Both the position numbers and the translations under genes were made by a program. The notes under the pieces are model-generated. The model was given only the letters and a program-made list of their open reading frames with translations. It was not told the origin of the DNA and did not search any database. Of a DNA stretch of 33,389 nt, positions 8,801 to 16,819 are shown one piece after another. Origin of the DNA: CALBPI01 sp038533155 (GTDB lineage: Bacteria; Pseudomonadota; Gammaproteobacteria; Steroidobacterales; Woeseiaceae); the NCBI GenBank assembly GCA_038533155.1, contig JBCAZH010000034.1:1-33389 (forward strand), read 5' to 3'. The stretch's first letter is position 1; each line of letters begins with the position of its first letter.

Positions 8801-11036
8801 GACCCATACGGGTGGCAGCGAGTGGCAGCAACTGTGTTTCGACTTCACCGGCGACACCGCAGGTCCTGTCAGTTCCGCTATTTCGTTCTTCTTTGATAAT
8901 GGTGTTGTCGGCGATGCGGGCAACGATCCGGATAACTGGACGTTCTACTTCGATGACATCACCCAAGTGGAAACCTGCCCCACCGGTGGTGGCGGCGGCG
9001 GAGGCGGTGGCTCGACCTCCGATTTGCCAACGCTCGACTTCGAGGGTGGTGCTGGCGGCGCTGATTTCACCTGGAACGTATTTGAGAATGGCGATAATCC
9101 TGGCGTGGCATTCATTGCCAACCCGGATGCGTCCGGCATCAACACCTCCGCGACCGTAGCGCAATTCACGGTACGCGACGCGGGTCAGGACTTCGCCGGT
9201 GCGATCACTAACGATCTACCAACCTTCACGCTCGATGCGTCGAACGCCGTGGTCAAGGTGATGGTCTGGAAGTCGGTGATCAGTGATGTCGGCATCAAGT
9301 TTGAAGATGCGAATCAAGGATCAACTGGCGAAATCAAGGTCGCGAATACGGTCACGAATGAGTGGGAGGAGTTGACGTTCGACTTCACGGCTGTGATCGG
9401 TAATCCAGTGAACACCGATATCACCGGGTTCGTTGTCTTCCCAGACTTCGCGCCACGTGATCAAGACAACATCGTCTACATCGACAACATCACGTTCGGC
9501 GATGGTGCTGGCTCTGGCGGCGGTGGTTCCGGCGGCGGTGGTGGCGGTATGTCCGCTCCGACGACCACGGACTTCGAGTCAGGCGATTTCACGTTCACCG
9601 ACTTTGGAGGTGGCGCTGGAACGATTGAAACCAATCCAGACACCTCTGGCATCAACCCGAGTGCGCAAGCGGCACGGATTCAGAAGTTCGCCGGTGAACC
9701 GTTTGGCGGAACAACGCTCGCACTGCCGGCGGCCGTCGATTTCGCCAATGGCGAGGCCTACAACATCAAGGTCTACGCGACGCGAGCTGTGCCGGTCTTG
9801 TTCAAGCTTGAAGGGCTGAACCAGGAACGCACAGTCACGCATGGTGGTAGCGGATGGGAGAATCTCTGCTTCGACTTCACCGGCACGACTTCGGGTGATC
9901 CGGCTACAGACTTCACGTTCATCTTCGAAAACGGTGTGGTCGGTGATGCCGCGGGTGACCCGAGCAACTGGACGTTCTTTGTCGACGATATTGAGCAGGT
10001 CAACGCCTGCCCGGCAGCGTCGACCAACTTGCTGCCAGTCGACTTTGAGGCCGACCCGATGACCTATGTCTTCCGCGACGGCGGTGGATTCGGCGGTGGT
10101 GCAGCGGACGTTATCGCCAACCCACAATCCGGTGGCATCAACACCAGTGGACAAGTCGGACGGATGCAGAAGTTTGCTGGTGAGGTGTTCGGCGGAACTA
10201 CATTCGATCTGGGTGGGGATTTTGGATTCCCGGCTGGTACAGCGTTCACGATGAACGTCTATGCATCGAGAGCGGTGCCGGTCCTGTTCAAGCTCGAAGG
10301 TGGCCCTATCGGGGAAGTGTCAGTCGACCATGGTGGTACTGGATGGGAGACACTGTGCTTTGACTTCGGCCAGCTCGCGGGCAACGGGACCGACGGCATT
10401 ACGTTGATCTTTGATCTCGGCACCAACGGCGCTGCAGCGACCGATCCGGATAACTGGACATTCTTCTTCGATGACATCGCATTGGCGACCGAGTGTTCAT
10501 CGGGCGGTGGCGGTGGCGGCGGAGGCAGCCCACCGTCTCCGAGCGGACTGCCGACGCTTGACTTTGAAAACGGTGCTGGCGGTGCGGACTTTACTTGGAC
10601 TGTCTTTGAGAACGATGACAATCCGGGCGTCGCGTTCATTCCGAATCCCGATGCATCCGGCATCAACACATCTGCAACCGTTGCCGAGTTCACGGCACGT
10701 GCCGATGGACAGGACTTTGCTGGTGCGATTACCAACGATTTGCCGACGTTCACACTGGATGGGTCCAACGCAATCGTCAAAGTGATGGTTTGGAAATCCG
10801 TCATCAGCGATGTCGGTATCAAGTTCGAGAATGGCACGCAGGGCTCAACTGGCGAAATCAAAGTAGCGAATACGGTGACTAACCAGTGGGAAGAGTTGAC
10901 GTTCGACTTTACGGGTGTGATTGGTGATGTGAACAACACCGACATCACCGGTTTCGTTGTCTTCCCGGACTTCGCGCCGAGAACAGGGCAAAACGTGATC
11001 TTCATCGACAACATCACATTCGGCGACGGCACCTAA
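5883..11036 (+). CDS. Multi-module surface glucan-binding lipoprotein (10 jelly-roll-like modules)
   Basis: About 1717 aa with no catalytic domain I can recognise. A lipoprotein signal ends in LALAGC, followed by a Pro-rich stretch and ten modules of about 155-165 aa of two related types. Type A carries NP..SGINTS, QMQKF, PVLFKFEGL, LCFDF, DNWTF and ends in Cys. Type B carries LPTLDFE, NPDASGINTSATVAEF, VWKSVISD, GIKFE, STGEI and YIDNITFGDG. Order is A1 A2 B1 A3 A4 A5 B2 A6 A7 B3, with poly-Gly linkers around the B modules. Such 'NPxxSGINTS' modules are known to me from Bacteroidota surface glycan-binding proteins and laminarinase C-termini, hence the binding role (inference). Each A module has two conserved Cys (LCFDF and last residue), probably a disulfide. 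ATG 5883 is preferred (GGGA upstream); ATG 5868 in frame adds five residues. Confidence 0.85.
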   Translation: MFVSRSHRAVRALTAVLSTLALAGCFGTGDGPEPIAGTPAPPPPPLPPGFCDAINFEDACDPVGIANFAGGATTLVQNPNASGINTSEQVAQMQKFTDQPFGGTTLATPSSIDFTQGEAFTMKVLSPRQVPVLFKFEGLDRERSLEHSGSNTWETLCFDFSNDTAGNPVTGITVIFDLGVQGDAANDPNNWTFFYDDIEQVESCAGVPQGTTLPVDFEDDPATYNFGADAGFGGGASSVIANPQSNTINTSAQVAQMQKFMGEVFGGSTLSLAENVDFSNGEAIRMKVWSQREVPVLFKFEGLDQERSVTHTGGSEWQDLCFDFAGSTSGPASNALTFIFDLGVAGDAMNDPDNWTFLYDDIRQVADCSTGGGGGGSSTLPTLDFEGGAGGADFAWTVFENGDNPGVAFIANPDASGINTSATVAEFTVRDAGQDFAGASTDGLPTFTLDASNAVVTINVWKSVISNIGIKFENATQGSTGEILVPNTVTNEWEELTFDFSGVIGEGVNTDITRLVIFPDFAPRDQDNIVYIDNITFGDGSGSGGGGGGGGGMSAPATTDFESGDFTFNDFGGGVGSIQANPDTSGINPSANAARIQKFAGEVFGGTTLALPGDVDFTNGEAYNIKVYATRMVDVLFKLEGLNQERTVTHGGTGWETLCFDFTGATGGNPATDFTFIFDNGTAGDAAGDPDNWTFFVDDIEQTASCGGGGGGGASGVSIDFEADPMTYDFGPDGGFGGGASSVIANPQTTGNDSAQVARMQKFAAEPFGGSTLALDAAIDFAEGTAFTMNVWSTREVPVLFKLEGLDRERTVNHTGGSEWQSLCFDFTGDTTGNPSSAITFIFENGVNGDATNDPDNWTFYFDDITQVADCGVPAAAFPIDFEADPASYDFGPDAGFGGGASTVIANPQTTGNDSAQVARMQKFMAETFGGSTLALGGNVDFSAGEAFTMNVWSTRSVPVLFKFEGLDRERMLTHTGGSEWQQLCFDFTGDTAGPVSSAISFFFDNGVVGDAGNDPDNWTFYFDDITQVETCPTGGGGGGGGGSTSDLPTLDFEGGAGGADFTWNVFENGDNPGVAFIANPDASGINTSATVAQFTVRDAGQDFAGAITNDLPTFTLDASNAVVKVMVWKSVISDVGIKFEDANQGSTGEIKVANTVTNEWEELTFDFTAVIGNPVNTDITGFVVFPDFAPRDQDNIVYIDNITFGDGAGSGGGGSGGGGGGMSAPTTTDFESGDFTFTDFGGGAGTIETNPDTSGINPSAQAARIQKFAGEPFGGTTLALPAAVDFANGEAYNIKVYATRAVPVLFKLEGLNQERTVTHGGSGWENLCFDFTGTTSGDPATDFTFIFENGVVGDAAGDPSNWTFFVDDIEQVNACPAASTNLLPVDFEADPMTYVFRDGGGFGGGAADVIANPQSGGINTSGQVGRMQKFAGEVFGGTTFDLGGDFGFPAGTAFTMNVYASRAVPVLFKLEGGPIGEVSVDHGGTGWETLCFDFGQLAGNGTDGITLIFDLGTNGAAATDPDNWTFFFDDIALATECSSGGGGGGGGSPPSPSGLPTLDFENGAGGADFTWTVFENDDNPGVAFIPNPDASGINTSATVAEFTARADGQDFAGAITNDLPTFTLDGSNAIVKVMVWKSVISDVGIKFENGTQGSTGEIKVANTVTNQWEELTFDFTGVIGDVNNTDITGFVVFPDFAPRTGQNVIFIDNITFGDGT
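6030..11033 (+). repeat. Ten tandem module-encoding repeats (A and B types)
   Basis: Approximate module limits: A1 6030-6494, A2 6495-6986, B1 7020-7502, A3 7539-8000, A4 8031-8495, A5 8496-8978, B2 9024-9506, A6 9549-10010, A7 10011-10496, B3 10548-11033. A3 and A6 are a subtype opening MSAP and sharing EAYNIKVYATR. A4 and A5 share GNDSAQVARMQKF. B1-B3 are closest to each other. Several stretches are nearly identical at DNA level, which points to internal duplication. Confidence 0.9.
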
Positions 11037-11061
11037 GGGCATGCTTGGGCGTTGGGGGAAA

Positions 11062-11080
11062 GCGCGAAACACAATCGCGC
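11062..11080 (+). other. Intercistronic hairpin before hydrolase-barrel gene
   Basis: GCGCGA, 7-nt A-rich loop, TCGCGC form a perfect stem in the 67-bp spacer after the repeat-protein stop. An A-rich leader follows, not a T-run, so read-through to the ATG at 11104 is expected. Confidence 0.45.
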
Positions 11081-11103
11081 GAGAACAAATAAGAGAAAAC
11101 ACT

Positions 11104-14100
11104 ATGGCGGATTCGAACCGAGGTCACTATCGCGGCGCGATATCAACGTGGACATCGCTGGCGGTGCTGACGCTGCTGTCGATGTTTGCAACAGCACAGG
11201 CGGCGGACGTCGTAACGACGGTCAAAGATGACGATGGCTGGCGTTTGTTGGTCAACGGCGAGGACTACTACGTCAAAGGGGTCGTGTGGGGATACACGCC
11301 ACGGGGTGAAAACTACACCTACAACCTGTGGGGCAAAGATGATGACCACATCCGTAAGGTGTTGGATTATGACTTTGGTCTGATGGCCGCGGCGGGCGTC
11401 AATACGATTCGAAGTTTTGCGATGATCCCGCCAAAGTGGGTCACCTACGTTTACCGCGAGCACGGTATACGCACTGTCATCAACCCGCTGATGGGACGCT
11501 ACGGCTACTCGATCGGCGGTCGGTGGGTGCCGTTTACCGATTACTCCGACCCGCTGACTCGAGCGACCTTGTTGGCTGATACGGTCGAGTTAGTGGCGCA
11601 GTACAAGGATGTGCCTGGGGTCTTGATGTTTGCGTTCGGTAACGAAAGCAACTACGGCTTGTCTTGGTCGAGTTTCGAAATCGAAAACCTACCCGAGGGT
11701 GAGCAGAACACGGCGAAAGCGAGATACTTGTACAGCCTGTTCAACGAGGTTATCCGGGAGAGTAAAAAAGTCGCTCCCAACTATCCGTTCAGCATCGTCA
11801 ATGGTGACGTGCAGTACATCGACCTCATTGCCGAACTCGTACCCGAACTCGATGTTCTGGGCAGCAACGTTTATCGCGGACCGAGCTTCACGTCGCTGTG
11901 GGCGGACGTCGATAAGAAGTTGGACTTGCCGGTCGTGTTTTTCGAATTCGGTAGCGATGCTTTCAATGCTCGCTCTGGCGCTGAGGATCAAATCGCTCAA
12001 GCCGAGATTCTGAAGGACCAATGGCTCGAGATGTACAACAAGTCTTGGGGCAATGCGGAAGAAGGGAACGCCATCGGCGGCTTTGTTTTCGAATGGCGGG
12101 ATGAATGGTGGAAGTATCTGCAGGAAGAGAACCTCGATACTCAGGATGACAACGCTTCATGGTCGAACCAGGCGTACCTATTCGATTGGGCGCCCGGCGA
12201 GAACAACATGAACGAGGAGTGGTTCGGGATCACCGCGCTCGGTCCGGCAAACTCCGAAGGGGTCTATACCGCACGTCCACGCGCGGCCTACGACGTTTTG
12301 GCCGAAGTATTCTCGATGGACCCCTACGCGTTGAAGAAGTCCGCGATGAATCAGGCGGTTGCTGATATCGATATGGACTACATCAATCTCAAGGGTGAAG
12401 TCCGTCAGCTCAAGAGCGAGCAGCAAGAGCGCGATCGCATCTTGAGCTTTGAAGGCGGACAGCTGCTTGGGCAGTTCGTACTGAAAGGTACGGAGCAAGA
12501 CATCACTCGCGATGGTGAGAATGGTCTTGAATTCCAGAGTGGCCAATTCCTCTGGTTGGACTTCGGTTTCAAGCCGATGGAAAACCTCGAGGGACAGTTC
12601 TCGCTGAACGTTCTCGGCGATGTTGCTGATGTCGAACCGCTCGAGATTCAGTATGGGCGTCGAGGCTTGCCGACCATTGTCTTCACTGAGGGCAATGAGG
12701 TGGATCCGGACGTTGTCGGCACCACGGTGCTGAACGACCGAGAACGCGTAGAAATCTATGACTTCGAAGCCACCTATCGAGGTGAAAATTTCGATGCGAC
12801 CGCGTTCTATCACACACCACGGTTCCACTATAAGTATGAAGGCGACTTCTATGGCCTGATCGCTGAGGCGACCGATATCCGAGGCATCGATATCTGGAAC
12901 GGTAAGGCACCGGAGGGCGTGGAGTTCGTCGGCAAAGGTGCGCTCGACGGGTTGACCGTGATTGCAGGCCCGGAGATTTACTGGGGTGCGAACCCGAAAG
13001 CGGTCGTCAAATATGACTTCACGACCGGCAGAACCAACTGGACGCTCATGCACTCCGAAGACTTGGCGCGTTTGGGGCAGGCGACCGGTGCTGCCGGCGC
13101 GACGGTCCGTCAGTCAAGACAGACGACGCTGTATTCCGAAACCAATTTCGGCGCCGTGAAACTTGAACTTGGCGGCATTATTTCGGCGCCAGAACGAATC
13201 GACGAAGTATTCGATCGGTTTGATGACGGCAACATTTTTGTCGATGAGATCGAGTTCGAAGACACGCTCGGCATTAAAGGCAAGCTGACCTTCCCGCTGT
13301 TCGGCACGCTGTCCTACGTCGCAGGTGAGTACGCTGGTCTGGTAGCGGAGTCACCGGGCGATGGTCCGTTGCGTGAGTTCGGGACTCGAATGCCTTACTC
13401 GGGTCTTGGTAACAAGCAAGTGTTCGAAGCAGGGTCGATGATCAACTTCGGCAACTTGATGTTCTTCCCACGTGTTTTCTATCGCGACAATCTCGTGCAT
13501 GCGAATCCATTCGTGGAGCCATCGATATTGCCGGGCGGTATTTTGACGCCAGGTATCGCACCACGTGATCGAGATTCGGATCCGTTCGCAGTATTGAACA
13601 ACCGGGAGGCACGCTCGGCGGAGCTCTTCATGACCTGGGATCCGACGGGTGCAACGCCGTTCTACCAGTGGGATAACGACTATCGCGAAGATGCCGGTTT
13701 CGCATTCAACATCGGTGCGAACTACACGGAGTATCCGACGGCGACCGACGCAAATCTGTTCTTCTTAGTTGAAGCGGACACCAACGCCTCGTTTGGCCGT
13801 GGCTTGCCCGCTGAGGATGTCTGGTCGGTCACCAGCCGCATGGTATTCAACGTGTCGCCGAATGCGCGGTTCATTACACGATTGGTTCGCGGCTTCGACC
13901 AGTCGACGGGCGATCCAGAGGGTGGCACTCGCGATTTCTTCGAGATTCACGGCAAAGCGGTCATCAACCAACGACACATTATCTCCGGGTACTTTAAGAA
14001 GGATGCGTGGGGTCCCTACGACTTCCAGCGCCAGTTCAACTTGACGTTCCCTGAGCAGTACCGGATTGACTACGCTTACTTGATGGATCAGCGGCTCGAT

Positions 14101-14235
14101 GACCGATTCTCAACCCAAATGGGCTTTAGAATCCTGGCGCGAACCAACGATGAAAACTCCCCGGATGATGAGTTCTTGGATGGCACCAACGATTACATCT
14201 TCCAGGGTATTGCTTACTTCCAGATCAACTTCTGA
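11104..14235 (+). CDS. TIM-barrel glycoside hydrolase fused to outer-membrane beta-barrel
   Basis: 1043 aa with a type I signal peptide ending AQA. Residues about 40-430 are a clan GH-A-like TIM barrel of GH2-C/GH5 style. The acid/base Glu181 is in FAFGNESNYG, and the nucleophile Glu281 is in PVVFFEFGS. It also has VYRGPSF and GGFVFEWRDEWWKY. A short helical, possibly coiled segment (INLKGEVRQLKSEQQERDRI) leads into about 570 residues of alternating amphipathic strands with aromatic girdles, ending FQGIAYFQINF. A terminal Phe is the classic outer-membrane barrel signal. I read this as a hydrolase tethered to its own porin-like barrel, acting on beta-glucan given the operon. Family and substrate are inferred. 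ATG 11104 fits the signal peptide; an in-frame upstream start at 11041 would place 21 odd residues before it. Confidence 0.8.
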   Translation: MADSNRGHYRGAISTWTSLAVLTLLSMFATAQAADVVTTVKDDDGWRLLVNGEDYYVKGVVWGYTPRGENYTYNLWGKDDDHIRKVLDYDFGLMAAAGVNTIRSFAMIPPKWVTYVYREHGIRTVINPLMGRYGYSIGGRWVPFTDYSDPLTRATLLADTVELVAQYKDVPGVLMFAFGNESNYGLSWSSFEIENLPEGEQNTAKARYLYSLFNEVIRESKKVAPNYPFSIVNGDVQYIDLIAELVPELDVLGSNVYRGPSFTSLWADVDKKLDLPVVFFEFGSDAFNARSGAEDQIAQAEILKDQWLEMYNKSWGNAEEGNAIGGFVFEWRDEWWKYLQEENLDTQDDNASWSNQAYLFDWAPGENNMNEEWFGITALGPANSEGVYTARPRAAYDVLAEVFSMDPYALKKSAMNQAVADIDMDYINLKGEVRQLKSEQQERDRILSFEGGQLLGQFVLKGTEQDITRDGENGLEFQSGQFLWLDFGFKPMENLEGQFSLNVLGDVADVEPLEIQYGRRGLPTIVFTEGNEVDPDVVGTTVLNDRERVEIYDFEATYRGENFDATAFYHTPRFHYKYEGDFYGLIAEATDIRGIDIWNGKAPEGVEFVGKGALDGLTVIAGPEIYWGANPKAVVKYDFTTGRTNWTLMHSEDLARLGQATGAAGATVRQSRQTTLYSETNFGAVKLELGGIISAPERIDEVFDRFDDGNIFVDEIEFEDTLGIKGKLTFPLFGTLSYVAGEYAGLVAESPGDGPLREFGTRMPYSGLGNKQVFEAGSMINFGNLMFFPRVFYRDNLVHANPFVEPSILPGGILTPGIAPRDRDSDPFAVLNNREARSAELFMTWDPTGATPFYQWDNDYREDAGFAFNIGANYTEYPTATDANLFFLVEADTNASFGRGLPAEDVWSVTSRMVFNVSPNARFITRLVRGFDQSTGDPEGGTRDFFEIHGKAVINQRHIISGYFKKDAWGPYDFQRQFNLTFPEQYRIDYAYLMDQRLDDRFSTQMGFRILARTNDENSPDDEFLDGTNDYIFQGIAYFQINF

Positions 14236-14266
14236 TCTACCACCGATCAGTACTGAGGACATGAAC

Positions 14267-15007
14267 ATGCGAATTACACAACGCAATCAGTTGACTCAAA
14301 TGACGCGTCGGTGGCGAACACTGGCAGGCGCTTTGGTCATGGCACTATTCGTTTCGGCCTGCGACGGCGAGCGATCCGACGACGACGGCATGGTCTTTAA
14401 CACCGTGATATTGCCGACGGATACGCTGTTGAACCTGGCGTGCGAAGATGCGGGCATCTTTCTTGAGACCTGCGTTCTCGAAGATCCAGAGAATCCGTTT
14501 GTGACAGTGCCGATTCCAGAGTTCGACCCGAACAATCCGGACGCGCTCTCGAAGTTTGAACTGATCGAGAACATCCCGTTTGGACCGGAAGGCGCGAAGG
14601 CACGGTTCTATTTCTGGGCCACAGCACTGGCGCGGCGTTCCTCTGGTGAAAATCAGTATTTCACCGCGCTAGCCTTGCACGAGTTGTTCGATGCTAACAG
14701 CGACCCGCTGATTCAGGAGCAGGCGCTGAAGGCGTATCGCTCGGTACTTGAGAACTACTTCGGGTCGGTGGTCTTCTTCACTTGCTGCACCGCTTCCAGT
14801 CCTGATGGCACGCCGGTGCCATTCCCGGTGACGCTCAATGAGCTGGTAGCGGATAATCTCTTCCGCACCGACGCCACTGGGTTTGTTCGATTGATTCCCG
14901 GGGATCCGATTCTGGCGTTGTCGCTAATCGGCGAGTGGGGTTTCACCTATCGGCCGGCAACACCGCCGTTATTCAACGACGGTTTGGTGTTCGTCAACGG
15001 CGGCTGA
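14267..15007 (+). CDS. Unknown lipoprotein in glucan operon
   Basis: 246 aa with a lipoprotein signal (ALVMALFVSAC; lipobox VSAC) followed by an acidic stretch GERSDDDG. The mature part has FYFWATALARRSSGENQYFTA and ALHELFDANSDPLIQEQAL, which look helical. It also has an FFTCCTAS segment with adjacent Cys and a C-terminus rich in aromatic and Gly residues. I do not recognise a family. It starts 31 bp after the hydrolase-barrel gene and ends 3 bp before the next glycosidase, so it belongs to unit 2. GAGG is 8 nt before ATG 14267, whereas ATG 14261 has only 2 nt. A partner of the fused barrel is possible but unproven. Confidence 0.75.
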   Translation: MRITQRNQLTQMTRRWRTLAGALVMALFVSACDGERSDDDGMVFNTVILPTDTLLNLACEDAGIFLETCVLEDPENPFVTVPIPEFDPNNPDALSKFELIENIPFGPEGAKARFYFWATALARRSSGENQYFTALALHELFDANSDPLIQEQALKAYRSVLENYFGSVVFFTCCTASSPDGTPVPFPVTLNELVADNLFRTDATGFVRLIPGDPILALSLIGEWGFTYRPATPPLFNDGLVFVNGG

Positions 15008-15010
15008 TCG

Positions 15011-16819
15011 GTGCCGTTGAAGCGGCTAACGGGCCAAGGCCATCGCATCCTATTGGCTGCGATGGCTTTCGTCGTTTTGGGTAACAGCGCTTTTGCGATG
15101 GAAACCGCGACATCAACCGCCATTCCCGTCGCGTTGATCGAGACAGACTCCGGATGGCAGCTTCGCCGCGGCGGCGAGGACTACTTCATCAAGGGTGCCG
15201 GTGGCGATGCGGATATCGAAACGCTCGCGACGCTCGGCGCGAACTCACTACGGCTATGGGGTGCTGATGACATCGGCGACACGCTAGATGCCGCACACAA
15301 GGCGGGGCTGTCCGTCACGGTCGGGATTTGGCTCGGTCACGAGCGCCATGGGTTCGATTATTCTGATCAGCAGCAGGTTGCGGACCAATTAGCCCGGGTT
15401 CGTGAAACGGTTCTGAAATATCGCGATCATCCCGCGCTGTTGATTTGGTCGTTGGGCAACGAAATGGAAGGGTTCGAGGCGGGCGACAATCCCAAGATTT
15501 GGGAAGCCGTCAACGACGCGGCCGCGCTCGTCAAACAACTGGATCCGCACCATCCCACAATGACTGTCACGGCGGAGATCGGCGGTGCACGTGTTCGCTA
15601 TGTGCACGAGGTGTGCGATGCCATCGATATTCACGGCATCAACAGCTACGGCGGTGCACCGTCATTGGTCGAACGGCTCGACGCCGCCGGCGCAACCAAA
15701 CCGTACATCCTGACCGAGTTCGGACCTCGCGGAGCGTGGGAGGCGCCGCAAACGTCTTGGGGCGCGGTGCTAGAGCCAACGAGCTCGGAGAAAGCAGATC
15801 AGTACGCGACCGCGTATGAGCGTGCAATAGCCTCACAGCCCGGACGTGCTTTGGGTGGCTACGCGTTCACATGGGGCCACAAAGTCGAGGCGACCGACAC
15901 GTGGTTTGGCATGCTGCTGCGCGACGGTGCTTCACTCGCATCGGCCGATCAGATGCAGGAGATCTGGAGCGGCGAACCCGCGACCCGTCCGGCGCCCTCC
16001 ATCTCGGCGATCGAACTCTCCGCACCGCCTGAGCTTGAACCCGGCGCGAAGCTGACCGCGAAGGTCGATATTGGTGGCACCGCTGAACTCGAGTGGGTGT
16101 TGTACCCCGAAACCGGCGACTACCTGACGGGCGGTGATTATCGACCTGCCTTAATTGCCGTCGACAATGCGATCGTGGAGGCACAAGAAAACCGCGCGGT
16201 CGTTCGTGTTCCGGAGGAGCCCGGTTTCTACCGACTGGCTGTCTATGCGCGAGACGGAAACGGGAAGGCTGCGACGGCGAACGTGCCGATTCGTGTGCTC
16301 GGCGAACAAGCGGCCGTGCAGTTTCCAGTTTACGTCTTCGAAGATGAATTCGCCGGCATGCCATGGGCGCCATCCGGCTGGATGGGTGACACCGATTCAT
16401 TGGATCTTAGCGTTTCGACCGATGGCGGTAGTCACTCGGGTACACAGGCGCTGCGAGTACGCTACGAGGGGCTTTTCGGTTGGGCCGCGGTCGCCTGGCA
16501 GCATCCCGCCGATGACTGGGGCGATCGCCCAGGTGGTTTTGATCTCACGGGTGCGGCGAAACTCGAGCTATGGGCACGTGGGGAGTACGGCGGGGAGCGG
16601 GTGAAATTCGGTGTCGGCTTGTTGGGATCCGAAAACACCTATGCGGATTCCACGATTCAGGAAATCAAAGATATCGTGTTGACCGATCAGTGGACTCGTT
16701 ATGAGATTCCGCTGGACAAACAGGATCTATCGCAAATCAAAACGGGTTTTGTATTCGCGCTTGAGGGACGCAGAACCCCAGTGACTTTCTATCTGGATCG
16801 AATTCGGTACGTCCGCTAG
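15011..16819 (+). CDS. Secreted GH2-C/GH5-like glycosidase with C-terminal binding-type module
   Basis: 602 aa with a type I signal peptide (cleavage after NSAFA) and no lipobox. Residues about 45-330 are a TIM barrel with acid/base Glu151 in WSLGNEMEG and nucleophile Glu236 in ILTEFGPRG. GGYAFTWGHK follows. A middle beta-sandwich (about 335-430) resembles an Ig-like spacer. The C-terminal 160 residues, with SGTQALRVRYEG, KLELWARG and TFYLDRIRYV, resemble a jelly-roll carbohydrate-binding module. Its opening SGWQLRRGGEDYFIKG parallels DGWRLLVNGEDYYVKG of the hydrolase-barrel protein, so the two catalytic domains are probably paralogous. GTG start 3 bp after the lipoprotein stop suggests translational coupling. 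The stop overlaps the convergent LacI stop. Confidence 0.82.
   Translation: MPLKRLTGQGHRILLAAMAFVVLGNSAFAMETATSTAIPVALIETDSGWQLRRGGEDYFIKGAGGDADIETLATLGANSLRLWGADDIGDTLDAAHKAGLSVTVGIWLGHERHGFDYSDQQQVADQLARVRETVLKYRDHPALLIWSLGNEMEGFEAGDNPKIWEAVNDAAALVKQLDPHHPTMTVTAEIGGARVRYVHEVCDAIDIHGINSYGGAPSLVERLDAAGATKPYILTEFGPRGAWEAPQTSWGAVLEPTSSEKADQYATAYERAIASQPGRALGGYAFTWGHKVEATDTWFGMLLRDGASLASADQMQEIWSGEPATRPAPSISAIELSAPPELEPGAKLTAKVDIGGTAELEWVLYPETGDYLTGGDYRPALIAVDNAIVEAQENRAVVRVPEEPGFYRLAVYARDGNGKAATANVPIRVLGEQAAVQFPVYVFEDEFAGMPWAPSGWMGDTDSLDLSVSTDGGSHSGTQALRVRYEGLFGWAAVAWQHPADDWGDRPGGFDLTGAAKLELWARGEYGGERVKFGVGLLGSENTYADSTIQEIKDIVLTDQWTRYEIPLDKQDLSQIKTGFVFALEGRRTPVTFYLDRIRYVR

Noticed and set aside
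8280..9164. Long antisense frames across the repeat-protein gene (for example 8280-9164, minus, 294 aa)
   Set aside because: They repeat with the modules, lie opposite a clear protein with domain structure, and have no ribosome binding site or recognisable domain; they are composition shadows.
6030..11033. Regular repeats considered as a CRISPR array
   Set aside because: Repeat units are about 480 bp, in frame, and encode protein modules; there are no short identical repeats with unique spacers and no cas genes.
12178..13053. Antisense 291-aa frame inside the hydrolase-barrel gene
   Set aside because: It is opposite an intact, domain-rich gene and shows no motif or start signal.
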